Shown here: positions 10,200 to 18,070 of the stretch, in pieces
How the letters are laid out: every line of letters begins with the position of its first letter
Position numbering within the stretch: position 1 is the first letter of the stretch
Assembly (NCBI RefSeq): GCF_003937945.1
Contig: NZ_RSEC01000036.1
Coordinates: 1,116,001 to 1,180,000 of the forward strand
Reading direction: 5' to 3'
Origin: Amycolatopsis eburnea
GTDB taxonomy: Bacteria > Actinomycetota > Actinomycetes > Mycobacteriales > Pseudonocardiaceae
Length of the DNA stretch: 64,000 nt
Made by a program: the position numbers and the translations under genes
The notes under the pieces: generated by a model
What the model was told of the DNA's origin: nothing
Seen by the model: the letters and a program-made list of their open reading frames with translations, nothing else
Databases searched by the model: none

Positions 10200-11134
10200 C
10201 AGGCCACCTTTCGCGGTCGGTTGGCGCCGGCGCGCAGGCCGGACGTGATCGTGGTTTCCGCCTCGCGGGCGGTGAACTGCCGCGTCCCGATGTGGCGCCC
10301 GGCCGCGGTCATCAGCGCCGCACGAACCTCCTCTTCGGTGAGCGCGTTCCCGGCCACCAGCTGTCCGAGCGCGAGCGCGGCGGCGTAGAGGGTGGCGTTG
10401 CGGTTCTGTGTGGCGTCGGCGACCTTCCCGGCTTCGGCCCGTACCGCGGCGTCGAGGTAGCGGGAGCGCCGGTCACCGGCGGGCCGGATCGGCAGGACCG
10501 GCGCGGCCGGCAGCGGGGCGGGGGTGAGCCGCTCGACCAACCAGCCGGGCAGCGGGGCCACCGGCCCGTCCCAGAGGAACGCGTACCGGCCGGCGGCGGT
10601 GAGCGTGCCGGGGCCGACGACGTAGCCGCCGCCGGCGCGGGTGTCGACCTTCCAGCCCAGGCCGTTGCCGTCCTCGCCGCGGGTGTTCCGCAGTGTCACG
10701 TCCCCCGGCACCCGGTAGTACAGGTGCAGCCCACCCGAGGGGGTCCGGACGGTGAGGGTGTCCCCGGGCAGTTCCTGCCCGGCCTCGTCGGCGACGACGG
10801 CGAGCACGTCCTCTCCGGACCGGGCGCCGGCCGCGGCCCACCGCGCGGGGATCTCCTCGCCTGCCTTGAGCGTGTCGAGGTCCAGCACGCACAGCCCGGA
10901 CGGGCCGGTCGCGATGCCGATCCCGTACGGGGCGTGCGTCCACGCGGCCCGGATCTTGGCCGGGTCGGTGGTGGCGCGCTGCTCCCAGGTGCGGTGTCCG
11001 CCGGCGCACCGGCCGGTGCCGGGGCACCGGTCCTCGGGGTGGCCGGCGGGGCGCTTGCTGCCGGGGCGGAGCGGGAAGACGTGCCACCCGCGGGCGGCGG
11101 CGGCGAGTGCGGCGTCCAAAGTGGTCGGTTCCAT
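10199..11134 (-). CDS. Bifunctional DNA primase/polymerase (Prim-Pol), RepPP-type
   Basis: 311-aa replication initiator of the archaeo-eukaryotic primase fold. The N-terminal Prim-Pol domain shows HVFPLRPGSKRPA, a Cys-containing insertion with HRTWEQRATTDP, the metal-binding strand CVLDLDTLKAGEE, RTPSGGLHLYYR and the KVDTRAGGGYVVGPG strand. The C-terminal part (~225-305) is helical, as in PriCT-like domains. AICEs with this protein use it instead of RepSA or RepAM. GAAAGGAG lies before the ATG. It is coupled to the methyltransferase by an ATGA overlap. Confidence 0.93.
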   Translation of the reverse strand: MEPTTLDAALAAAARGWHVFPLRPGSKRPAGHPEDRCPGTGRCAGGHRTWEQRATTDPAKIRAAWTHAPYGIGIATGPSGLCVLDLDTLKAGEEIPARWAAAGARSGEDVLAVVADEAGQELPGDTLTVRTPSGGLHLYYRVPGDVTLRNTRGEDGNGLGWKVDTRAGGGYVVGPGTLTAAGRYAFLWDGPVAPLPGWLVERLTPAPLPAAPVLPIRPAGDRRSRYLDAAVRAEAGKVADATQNRNATLYAAALALGQLVAGNALTEEEVRAALMTAAGRHIGTRQFTAREAETTITSGLRAGANRPRKVA

Positions 11135-11146
11135 CGCAGGCTCCTT

Positions 11147-11431
11147 TCAGTACAGCGACGTGGTGATGGGCAGGGCACCTGGTGTGCCGGCGGGAACGGG
11201 CGCATACGTCACGTCCCCGTCCGGGATGCCGGGAACCGGGTTGAGCACCCAGCCGACTTCGAGGTCTGCCGGTGTCTGCGCGTTCAGGTCGCGTAGGGCT
11301 TCCGGGTCGTCGAGGTAGGCGGCGTGCTCGCGCAGCAGCGTCAGGGCCTGCTCCCGTGTGCACGGCCCAACCACGTGGTAGTTGGCGTCCTCGTCGACGA
11401 AGACGGTCAGCGACCGCGCGCCGGCGCTCAT
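11147..11431 (-). CDS. Hypothetical 94-aa protein coupled to the Nudix gene
   Basis: Small acidic protein beginning MSAGARSLTVFVDEDANYHV, no family recognised. It contains a short alpha/beta pattern (TVFVDED, then CTREQALTLLREHAAYLDDP) and ends with a hydrophobic LPITTSLY. The start is set by the ATGA overlap with the Nudix stop at 11428; a longer frame exists upstream but lies entirely within the Nudix gene. It sits just before Prim-Pol in the same transcript. Confidence 0.75.
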   Translation of the reverse strand: MSAGARSLTVFVDEDANYHVVGPCTREQALTLLREHAAYLDDPEALRDLNAQTPADLEVGWVLNPVPGIPDGDVTYAPVPAGTPGALPITTSLY

Positions 11432-11895
11432 CGGGGCACCTCCAGGTTGAGGCGGTTCAGGGCACTGACGGCGTCGGCGAGGATGTTCGCGTGGTCGAAG
11501 GCGACGGAGCCGCGGTTGCGCAGCAGCCACGGCACCGACACCCACGCGGCGTGGGCGGCGTCGTCGCCGGCGGTGGGCATGACCGGGGCGGGCAGGACGG
11601 TGTAGAACGCGACGTTCACGTAACGGCCCCGCGGATCACGCTCGGGGTGGTCGTAGATCCCCAGCACCCGCAGGTCGGACAGTCGGAGCCCGGTTTCCTC
11701 GGTCAGCTCGCGGGCGGCGGCGGCCCGGAACGTCTCGCCCGGGTCGACGTGCCCGCCGGGGAAAGCCCAGCAGCCGCGGAACGGCTCCCAGCGGCGCTGG
11801 ATCATCAGGATGTGCCAGATGGTGCGGCGGCGGACGAACACGAGTGCGTCCGCGGTCAAGCGGACCACTTCGGGCGTGTCGTGGGTGGATTCCAT
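11428..11895 (-). CDS. Nudix hydrolase, candidate Pif-like immunity factor
   Basis: 155-aa Nudix protein with the full signature GGHVDPGETF...RELTEETGL (G-x5-E-x7-REU-x-EE-x-GU), so all metal-binding glutamates are present. The N-terminal strand VVRLTADALVFVRRR precedes the box. In pSAM2 the Nudix protein Pif prevents redundant transfer between cells that already hold the element; this gene sits in a comparable AICE context, so the same role is a reasonable inference, but it could equally clean a nucleotide pool. The ATG at 11895 is chosen because AAAGGA precedes it; the frame runs open to 11967. Confidence 0.88.
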   Translation of the reverse strand: MESTHDTPEVVRLTADALVFVRRRTIWHILMIQRRWEPFRGCWAFPGGHVDPGETFRAAAARELTEETGLRLSDLRVLGIYDHPERDPRGRYVNVAFYTVLPAPVMPTAGDDAAHAAWVSVPWLLRNRGSVAFDHANILADAVSALNRLNLEVPR

Positions 11896-11963
11896 CGCAA
11901 GGTGTCCTTTCGGGACGGTCGCGGGAGGTGTCGCGTCCCCGCGGTGATCAGGGGAAAGGCGGG

Positions 11964-13019
11964 TCACTGGTCGGCGGTGTCGTGGATGGTGCCGCCGAAG
12001 ACGAACCCGACCTGCGTGCGCACCTGGTCGTCTCCGGTGGTGGTGTTGGTGTTCGTCCGCTCGCCTGCCTGGCGGCGGGCCTTGGTGCGGGCGTGGGCCG
12101 CGGCCTGCTGCGCGCGGCGGACCGCGTCGCTGACGTCGGCCGGTGCGGCGCCGGCGTCCCGGTGGTCGGCGCCGGCGGCGTCGCCGTAGACCACGCCGTG
12201 CTGTTCGCCGACGTGCGCGCCGGGCGCGGCGTAGTTGACGTTGGTGAACGTCGCACCGCCGGGCAGGGTGTGGTGGGTGACCTGCGCGGTGTCACGTCCC
12301 CCGGGGCCACCGCTCGCGTCGTCGGCGACGTACGTGAACTGGCGGCCGTTCCCGCCGTGGACGAAACGCGGGTCCTCCCCGAACGTCTCGACCCAGCGAC
12401 CCCCACCCTGCTCGGATGCCGGTGCGGGAGCGTCGAGGCCGCGGGCGCGTCGCGACGCCGCGACGTCTCCGGCCGTGGTCGTCCACTCCGGTCCCAACTC
12501 GACCGAGTCGCCGGCCGCGGTCGAGCCGCTGACGCTGTTGACCTGGTCGGTGTGGGACTCGGGGCCGGCGACCGGGATGGGGGTACTGCCGTGGTTGTGG
12601 AAGACGTTGTCTCCGATGCGGTAGCTCTGGCCGGGCTGCACGAAGAACCCGCCGTTCGCTGTCGTGTCCCCCTCGTGGCCACGGGTTTCGCCGTGCCCCG
12701 CCGTGTCGGCGGCGTCGGGGTCGGCGCTGTCGGGCATGGTGTCGTCGGTCATGGCGGTGTCCTCTCCGGTGTCGCGTCCCCGCTGCGGGGCGGCGGCGGG
12801 GGTGTGCGGGTGCGCTGCACGGGTCTGCTCCAGGCGGTTTTCCGCGGTGGCGAGCCGGGTTTCCGCGGCGGTGACGGCGTCCGGGTCGCCGGCGGTGTGC
12901 GCCTGGTCGAGGCGCCCGCGGGCACGCTCGACGGCCTTGCGGGCGGTGCCCAGCGCGCGGGTGCGGTGCCGGCTGCTGCCGGAGCAGCGGCGCCCGCCGT
13001 CCGAAGTGGAGCGGCACAT
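11964..13019 (-). CDS. Hypothetical AICE protein, MCRS..GGRRCSG family N-terminus
   Basis: 351 aa, function unknown. It starts MCRSTSDGGRRCSG, like the protein at 7322-8041. A helical Arg/Ala-rich region follows (~20-70), then a low-complexity acidic linker. The C-terminal half is rich in Gly, His and Asn and includes GDNVFHNHGSTPI, FTNVNYAAPGAHVGEQHG and QVGFVFGGTIHDT; repeated G-x-V-x-G turns suggest a beta-rich region. The start is the ATG 2 nt after the stop of the zinc-finger gene at 13022, so the two are coupled. The frame extends upstream to 13346, but that part reads as antisense noise. Confidence 0.72.
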   Translation of the reverse strand: MCRSTSDGGRRCSGSSRHRTRALGTARKAVERARGRLDQAHTAGDPDAVTAAETRLATAENRLEQTRAAHPHTPAAAPQRGRDTGEDTAMTDDTMPDSADPDAADTAGHGETRGHEGDTTANGGFFVQPGQSYRIGDNVFHNHGSTPIPVAGPESHTDQVNSVSGSTAAGDSVELGPEWTTTAGDVAASRRARGLDAPAPASEQGGGRWVETFGEDPRFVHGGNGRQFTYVADDASGGPGGRDTAQVTHHTLPGGATFTNVNYAAPGAHVGEQHGVVYGDAAGADHRDAGAAPADVSDAVRRAQQAAAHARTKARRQAGERTNTNTTTGDDQVRTQVGFVFGGTIHDTADQ

Positions 13020-13021
13020 CG

Positions 13022-13189
13022 CTACTTGCCCCCGTTCTTCTGCACCGCCAGGCAGTCCGGGCAGGTCTTGACGAAAACGGGGAACCACAACGACTTGGCG
13101 TTGTCGGACGGGAGGATGAGCCCGCAGAGGGTCTTGACGTCGCCGGACCACCAGGACTTCTTGCCGATGTGCGCGTACTGGGTAGCCAT
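13022..13189 (-). CDS. Small zinc-finger-like protein, 55 aa
   Basis: Translates as MATQYAHIGKKSWWSGDVKT followed by a LCG turn, a hydrophobic middle and TCPDCLAVQ near the C-terminus. One Cys at residue 22 and a CPDC pair at 43-46, with an upstream His, could bind one zinc ion. Such mini zinc-finger proteins are frequent in actinobacterial plasmids and phages and have no firm function. GAAGGGG lies upstream of the ATG. The gene is followed after 2 nt by the 11964 gene and heads the replication-side operon next to the GTTAG array. Confidence 0.75.
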   Translation of the reverse strand: MATQYAHIGKKSWWSGDVKTLCGLILPSDNAKSLWFPVFVKTCPDCLAVQKNGGK

Positions 13190-13289
13190 GTCGACCCCTT
13201 CCGATCGGTGACTGTGTGTGCCTGTTTTTGGGTAGGAGGTGCCGACGCGAGCACCCTGAGGCGGTGTCGCGTGGCGGTGAGATCGGTGA

Positions 13290-13463
13290 GTTAGGCCGCG
13301 GATTTCGGGTTAGGTTCCTAACCCGATGGGTTAGAGACCTGGTCAAGCCGCTGGCCTGCGGTTAGTGAGGTGAGTTAGGTGGGTTAGCCCGTCGCCGGCG
13401 GCCGGGTTTCCGGCCGGATTCCGGGGTGTGAGCGGGCCGGCGGGCGAGCTAACCCGGGCTAGC
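13290..13463. repeat. GTTAG/CTAAC repeat array between tra and the replication operon
   Basis: Eight GTTAG or CTAAC pentamers in 164 bp: 13290, 13309, 13318 (inverted), 13330, 13361, 13374, 13383 and 13449 (inverted). They include a perfect 18-bp palindrome at 13307-13324 (GGGTTAGG-TT-CCTAACCC). The region is relatively AT-rich for the element and lies in the 269-bp gap before the replication-side operon. It is a good candidate for a repressor operator, the double-strand transfer locus (clt) recognised by the adjacent Tra protein, or an origin. Confidence 0.7.
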
Positions 13464-15627
13464 TTTCGTCGTCGAGGTCAGCGGTCGCCTGCCCGGCCAG
13501 GGCCTTACGGATCGTGACCGGGTCGACCGGGTAGCGGTTCTGCGAGCTGGGCACCTTCACCCCGACCGCGGCGAGATCGGCGCACAGCTGCTTGCCGGTC
13601 AGGCCGCTGTAGTCGGTCGCGAGCGCGATGAGCAGCGGCGCAGCCTTCGCGGCCGGCACCGGCTCGTCCCCGAGGACCTCGGAGAGATCTTCCAGGAGGT
13701 TCCGCGGCGCCGGCGGCGCCTCCAGCTCGCCGTTTGCCCTGGTGGACCAGGGGACGCGACCGCGCTTGGCGATCGCGGCCAACCCTCGTTCGATGATCGG
13801 GGTGACCTGGTCGTGGTCCTTGGAGACGTCCAGGAAGTACACCTGCACGATCTCCGAGCGCTCCCCGGAGAAGCCCTTGACCACCGCGGTTCCCTTGTCG
13901 GTGCCCGGAATCAGCTCCGTTGCGCGGTGCCCGGCCGCGTAGGCGCCCTGCCCGAGCAGCGCGTCGTTGGCGACGTGGTCCCCGACGGCGAACGCGATAC
14001 CGTTGGAGCAGTTGCGTGTCACGTCCCTGGGCATGCTGTCCTTGGTCGGCGCCTGCGTCGAAACGATCAGGTGGATGGCGCGCTTGCGGCCCAGGCGGAC
14101 GATGTCCACCAGCAGCTGGCCGATGTCCTCGCCGTACTTCTTGTGCTGGATCGCCACGTGCGCCTCCTCCAGCAGGCAGAAGATCGGGTGCAGCCCGACG
14201 TTCTTCGACGCCAACTCCCGGGTCACCGCGGGAATCTCGTTCTTGACCAGCAGGTCACCGCGGCGCTGGACCTCCGCGTGCAGTTCTTGCAGGTCGGCGA
14301 GGATCTGCGCGATCTTGTCGTCTTCGGCGCCCATCACGTAGCGGGAGCAGCGCGGCGCGAACACCTCGAAGTCGAAGTTCGCGTCCGGCACCCAAATCCG
14401 CAGCTCCGCGGTCGGGTCCAGGGCGGCGCCGGCCATGATGACCCGGGCCGCGGACGACTTGCCCTGACCGGGCATACCCCCGCAGATGGTGTTGCGCTCC
14501 AGCAGCGGCGCCATCATCGGCTCCCCACGCAACGTCCGTCCGAACGGGACACCCTTGAACACGTCCACCGTGCCGTCTTCCAGCAGCGGGTAGTCCCCGG
14601 CGCCTTCGGCGAGCGCGCCCTTGTCGGCCACCCACAGGTCCAGGATCCCTGCTTCGCTGCCGGTGGTCGGCCAGACCTCTTTGGACAGCCGGTGCAACCC
14701 GGTGGCCAAGTCGGCGCGGCGGCGGGCGACCTTTTCCGCGGTCACCCCGGCCGGGAGCCGCACGACGGCGTGCGTGCCGCGGCCGTCCCGGCGCGCCGGG
14801 GTGAGGTACTGCATCGGCAACCCTTCCTTGAGGTAGTTGGTGATCTGCGGAATCCGAAGCGCGCCAAGGGCTTGCGCGATGGTCGTCTCGTCGATCGCGA
14901 CATCGGAGTCCTGTGTGGACGTCGCCAGCCAGCCCGGGACCTTGCCGCGCTGGCGGCCTTCGCGCCACGCGGCGAGCACCACCCCGACGCTGACCACGTA
15001 GGGGGCGACCAGCGCCAACGGGGTCCAGGCCCACGCGATGGCGGTGAAGATGAACCGCAGCGCGTCCATCACCGCGCCCACGACGCGGGTGAACTCGCCG
15101 GCGCCGGACAGCTGCACGAGCAGCCCGATCAGCAGCACGATCACCACCAGCGCGGCCAGGCCGATCACCCCGGCCTTGACCAGCCCGACCAGCAGTTTCG
15201 GCAGGTCCATCAGCCGGCGGTGCCGGGCCTCCTGCACCCGGGCCTTGCGCTCCAGCCAGTCCGCCACGAGGGTCTGGTCGCCCATCGCTTCGGCGGCCTT
15301 GATCTGCCGGCGGTAGACGCCCATCGTGCTCGCGTCCCACGCCCGGCCGCGCCACGAGTCCAGCCCCTGAATCACGGTCAGGCCGTGGTTGAGCACAGTT
15401 TTGGTCTTCTGGTGCGTCGCGGCCTTCTTGGCTGCGGTGGCGGCCAGCACGACGTCACGGCGGTACCCCTCGTAGCGGGCGAGCGCGCGGGCTTTCTGGG
15501 AGGTGAGGCGCTGGTACTCCTCCTCGGAGATGATCTCGCCTTCGATCGCCTCGCCCTGCTCGGTGGCGACGGGCAGGTGGTGGACGGTGGCCAGCTCGCC
15601 GGCGGCCGGGTTCGTCTCGGTGCTCAT
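13459..15627 (-). CDS. tra: FtsK/SpoIIIE (TraB)-type conjugal DNA translocase
   Basis: 722-aa membrane ATPase expected to pump double-stranded element DNA between mycelial cells. Two membrane segments lie at about 145-175 and 190-222 (LIGLLVQL region and AIAWAWTPLALVAPYVVSVG). The motor domain has Walker A GGMPGQGKSS (~385) and Walker B IFCLLEEAH (~477), with the FtsK-like VSTQAPTKDSMP segment following. The last ~75 residues contain a winged helix (LLIALATDYSGLTGKQLCAD) like the sequence-reading gamma domain of TraB. Its target repeats should lie on the element: compare the GTTAG array directly behind it. Confidence 0.94.
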   Translation of the reverse strand: MSTETNPAAGELATVHHLPVATEQGEAIEGEIISEEEYQRLTSQKARALARYEGYRRDVVLAATAAKKAATHQKTKTVLNHGLTVIQGLDSWRGRAWDASTMGVYRRQIKAAEAMGDQTLVADWLERKARVQEARHRRLMDLPKLLVGLVKAGVIGLAALVVIVLLIGLLVQLSGAGEFTRVVGAVMDALRFIFTAIAWAWTPLALVAPYVVSVGVVLAAWREGRQRGKVPGWLATSTQDSDVAIDETTIAQALGALRIPQITNYLKEGLPMQYLTPARRDGRGTHAVVRLPAGVTAEKVARRRADLATGLHRLSKEVWPTTGSEAGILDLWVADKGALAEGAGDYPLLEDGTVDVFKGVPFGRTLRGEPMMAPLLERNTICGGMPGQGKSSAARVIMAGAALDPTAELRIWVPDANFDFEVFAPRCSRYVMGAEDDKIAQILADLQELHAEVQRRGDLLVKNEIPAVTRELASKNVGLHPIFCLLEEAHVAIQHKKYGEDIGQLLVDIVRLGRKRAIHLIVSTQAPTKDSMPRDVTRNCSNGIAFAVGDHVANDALLGQGAYAAGHRATELIPGTDKGTAVVKGFSGERSEIVQVYFLDVSKDHDQVTPIIERGLAAIAKRGRVPWSTRANGELEAPPAPRNLLEDLSEVLGDEPVPAAKAAPLLIALATDYSGLTGKQLCADLAAVGVKVPSSQNRYPVDPVTIRKALAGQATADLDDES

Positions 15628-15645
15628 GGTCGTGTCCCTCTCGGC

Positions 15646-16743
15646 TCAGGCGCGGTTGGCGTGTTCGTCGCGCAGCTGGCGGGCGTACTTCGGCGCGCAG
15701 CGCAGCGTCTTGCGGATCGACTCCGCCGACTTCGGGTTGATCGCCACATCGGGGTTGTCCAGGGCCGCGGTGAACGCGGCGCGCAGGTCCTCGATCGACC
15801 GCACCTTGGGCGCGCGCGGCGGCCGGGGCTTGCGGGTCGATTTCGGCTGGTCGTCCGGCCGATCGAGGGTCAGCACCGGGGAATCGACGATCGGGCCGTC
15901 CTCGGGGCGGGTGGCCTGCTCGTGGGCGGTGAAGAACGCGGCGATCTCCTCGTCGAGGACGTCCGCGGCGTGCCGGTCCGGGTCGACCACCGCGGCCAGG
16001 CGGCGACCGTCGAGGGTGTAGCGGCCCGGGGTGAACACCAGCCGCGCCGTCCCGTCCGGGGCCAGCTCCGCGACCGCGTGCCGCACGGCGGCGGCCTGGA
16101 CCCTGGCGACCTTGCGCAGCGTCTTGCGTTCGATCCTCGCCGCGGCCCGCTCCCCCGCCGATCGGGGCGGGGACGCCACCGCGAGCTGGTGAGCGATGAC
16201 GCCGGCGACGGACACGATGCCCATCACCACCGCCGCGTCGGCGCCCCGGTGCCAGCCGTGCAGGACGTTGAGGGCGAACCCGACGCCGGCGAACACCCAT
16301 ACTCCGAGCTGCAACGCCCACACCGGCCGGTCGGGGTGGCGGTGGCGGGTGATCTCGACCGCGAACGCGAACGCCCACATGCCCAGCTCCGACAGCGCGG
16401 GCAGCGCGGTGCCGGTCACGTCCCCGTAGACCTGCGCGCCGTAGCCGGCCATCGCCGGCACCGCCATACCCGCCGACACCAGCGCGAGCAGGTAGATCGG
16501 CAGCCGCACCCGGTTCGTCGACAACCACCCCGCGAGGTTCGCGAGGAAGGCGGCGCGGCGTGCCCGGCGGGCCTCGCGCTGCTTGTCGGCCAGCTTCACC
16601 GCCGCCGCGGTGTCGGTGCGGCGCTGCTCGGCGCGGGCGGCCTGCTCGCGCAGCTTCCGTTCGGTCGCGGCGGCGGCGTCCTGGCGGCGCTGCTCCGCGG
16701 TGGCCGCGTGGTTCGCGCGGCGCTCTTCGGCCCACGTGCTCAT
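15646..16743 (-). CDS. Spd-like membrane protein of the transfer operon (DUF2637-like)
   Basis: 365 aa. The first ~75 residues are a charged coiled-coil-like helix rich in Arg, Ala and Glu. Four membrane segments follow (~78-100, 112-128, 142-160, 170-190), with LGMWAFAFAVEITRHRHPDR between the second and third. The cytoplasmic C-terminus is Pro/Arg-rich and ends in a helical motif (SIRKTLRCAPKYARQLRDE). The topology recalls DUF2637 and Spd proteins that spread plasmids within mycelium. It ends 18 nt before tra and overlaps the upstream gene by ATGA. Confidence 0.75.
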   Translation of the reverse strand: MSTWAEERRANHAATAEQRRQDAAAATERKLREQAARAEQRRTDTAAAVKLADKQREARRARRAAFLANLAGWLSTNRVRLPIYLLALVSAGMAVPAMAGYGAQVYGDVTGTALPALSELGMWAFAFAVEITRHRHPDRPVWALQLGVWVFAGVGFALNVLHGWHRGADAAVVMGIVSVAGVIAHQLAVASPPRSAGERAAARIERKTLRKVARVQAAAVRHAVAELAPDGTARLVFTPGRYTLDGRRLAAVVDPDRHAADVLDEEIAAFFTAHEQATRPEDGPIVDSPVLTLDRPDDQPKSTRKPRPPRAPKVRSIEDLRAAFTAALDNPDVAINPKSAESIRKTLRCAPKYARQLRDEHANRA

Positions 16744-17033
16744 CGGGTCACCTCCCGGTTCTCACGGCTGGTCGTCTCGTCGTCGGCGGCGGCCGGGGCC
16801 GGCAGCTGCTTGCGGTCGGTGGCGCCGGCCCGCAACCGGGTCTGCTCGCGGTGGTCGCGCACCTCGTGCACCGCCCACCCCGCGGCCACGACCACCGACA
16901 CCAGGGCGAACCACGGGGTGAACACCACTGCCAGCACCAGCGGTCCGAGGACGCCGGCCAGCTCACCGAAGTGCCACACCGCCCACTCCATGACCAGCTC
17001 CAGGCGGGTTCGCTGCTCGCGCTGCACGTTCAT
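16740..17033 (-). CDS. Small membrane protein, 97 aa, transfer operon
   Basis: Begins MNVQREQRTRLELVMEWAVW, followed by one long hydrophobic hairpin (LGPLVLAVVFTPWFALVSVV) and a charged C-terminal tail (HEVRDHREQTRLRAG). It is probably a two-helix inner membrane protein of the Spd group. Both ends overlap neighbours by the 4-nt ATGA (stop at 16740 with 15646-16743; start 17033 with the gene ending at 17030). Confidence 0.75.
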   Translation of the reverse strand: MNVQREQRTRLELVMEWAVWHFGELAGVLGPLVLAVVFTPWFALVSVVVAAGWAVHEVRDHREQTRLRAGATDRKQLPAPAAADDETTSRENREVTR

Positions 17034-17275
17034 CGGGGCACCTCCTGCCCGGTGGGGAAGTTGAGAGGGAAGAACTGGTTCACCGGCCGCCGCGGCGGGC
17101 GCGCGGCCTGCCGGGTGGCGGCCTGGTCGAGGCGGACCAGCACGCCGGCCAGGATCCGTTCGGCGATCACCAGCGGGATCCGCAGCAGGTGCAGGACCAG
17201 GAACAGGCACACGGTGCCGGCAAACCGGATCAGGGCGAGAGTTCCGCGCTGCTGCAACACCTCGAACGTGCTCAC
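17030..17275 (-). CDS. Small membrane protein, 81 aa, transfer operon
   Basis: Begins MSTFEVLQQRGTLALIRFAG. A single hydrophobic segment (TVCLFLVLHLLRIPLVIAER) is followed by a basic tail. It has no recognisable domain and is translationally coupled on both sides by ATGA overlaps. Its place in the chain suggests an accessory role in element spreading. Confidence 0.72.
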   Translation of the reverse strand: MSTFEVLQQRGTLALIRFAGTVCLFLVLHLLRIPLVIAERILAGVLVRLDQAATRQAARPPRRPVNQFFPLNFPTGQEVPR

Positions 17276-17538
17276 GTGCGCTCACCCCGCTTCGGCACGT
17301 TGGTGATCGCGGCCCAGTCCTCGCCGTCTGCCGGCGACGCGCCGTTGTTCATCCGCGCCCCGAGGGCCGTCGCCGCGGCCAACGCGAGCGTCGCGTGAAC
17401 CTGAGCCAAGCCGATCCTCTCCATGCGGTGCTCGTGGGAGAGCGTGACGTTGCCGTCGTTTTCGACCTGGTTGATCAGGAAGTTCGCGGTTGCGTAGTGC
17501 TCGGGACCGGTCTGGGGCTGGTAGCGGTGGCGAGTCAT
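17272..17538 (-). CDS. Hypothetical 88-aa protein, transfer operon
   Basis: Soluble protein of unknown function. Its start reads MTRHRYQPQTGPEHYATANF, and a helical segment follows (RIGLAQVHATLALAAATALG). The pattern, with a conserved HYxxAxxL start and an alanine-rich helix, is common to small Streptomyces and Amycolatopsis mobile-element proteins, but no activity can be named. ATGA overlaps exist at both ends. Confidence 0.7.
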   Translation of the reverse strand: MTRHRYQPQTGPEHYATANFLINQVENDGNVTLSHEHRMERIGLAQVHATLALAAATALGARMNNGASPADGEDWAAITNVPKRGERT

Positions 17539-17645
17539 CGGTTCTCCCTCTTGGCTTTGGCTTCGGCTTCGCGGCGGGCGCGTTCGGCTGCTTCGGCCTG
17601 GCGCTGCATCTCGGTGTGCCAGGCACCGGAGTCGTTGGTGGTCAC
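17535..17645 (-). CDS. Tiny 36-aa charged protein, transfer operon
   Basis: GTG start followed by TTNDSGAWHTEMQRQAEAAE and a run of Arg/Glu/Lys/Ala heptads ending KRENR. It should form one amphipathic helix. Support: GTGA overlap with the stop of the upstream gene (17642-17644) and ATGA overlap with the downstream start (17538), matching the coupling of every neighbour. No family recognised. Confidence 0.6.
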   Translation of the reverse strand: MTTNDSGAWHTEMQRQAEAAERARREAEAKAKRENR

Positions 17646-18070
17646 GCGGCCACCTCCGCCCGGTCGGCCTGCTCGCCCTCGAAGCAGGTCCAGCACTGGC
17701 GGGTGCTGGTCGGCACGCAGTAGTCCTGCACTTCGGTGCAGTCCACGCAGGTGCGGCGGGCTTCCATCGCGTGGTCCAGCTGCCCCGGCACCGGCGGGCG
17801 CTTGGCCGCGGCCCGCTCGACGGAGAACAGCTCCGCCACGGTTTCCCGGGCGTAGGGCTTGACGTGCCGGAACACCAGCAGCGCCACCGGGTCCTGACCG
17901 TTCGGGCGCAACCCGACCTCCCGCAGCTGCGAGCGGGTGAGCAGCGTCGAGGGGGCCTCGCCCCAGCCGAACACCGGCAGCCCGTCCCGCTCGCCGCGGC
18001 ACAGCGCCACGTGGTGCGTGCGGCCGTCGAACACCGTGGTCACCACCTGCCGGCGGCGACGCGGGTTCAC
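17642..18070 (-). CDS. Hypothetical 142-aa protein with C-terminal Cys-rich ribbon
   Basis: GTG start in a GTGA overlap with the preceding gene. The N-terminal half is a beta-rich segment (QVVTTVFDGRTHHVALCRGE, then LLTRSQLREVGL). The C-terminus has seven cysteines arranged as CVDC, YC and CWTCF (~108-130), typical of a zinc ribbon. It resembles other uncharacterised AICE and plasmid zinc-ribbon proteins that may bind DNA or partner proteins. A longer frame to 18469 reads as antisense noise. Confidence 0.7.
   Translation of the reverse strand: MNPRRRRQVVTTVFDGRTHHVALCRGERDGLPVFGWGEAPSTLLTRSQLREVGLRPNGQDPVALLVFRHVKPYARETVAELFSVERAAAKRPPVPGQLDHAMEARRTCVDCTEVQDYCVPTSTRQCWTCFEGEQADRAEVAA

Noticed and set aside
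8376..10388. 670-codon + strand frame over the ATPase, methyltransferase and Prim-Pol genes
   Set aside because: Spans three well-supported genes on the other strand and has only low-complexity Arg/Gly/Val sequence.
11366..11380. Second parS candidate (CCACGTGG in the small AICE gene)
   Set aside because: Palindrome is short, inside a coding region, and flanks do not fit the consensus.
12721..13946. GTCGCGTCCC as extra copies of the dispersed AICE motif
   Set aside because: One-mismatch variants also occur on the core chromosome (for example near 26377), so only exact copies were counted.
13813..17064. 1083-codon + strand frame opposite tra
   Set aside because: Composition is that of antisense to a GC-rich gene, with no motif; tra on the - strand is unambiguous.
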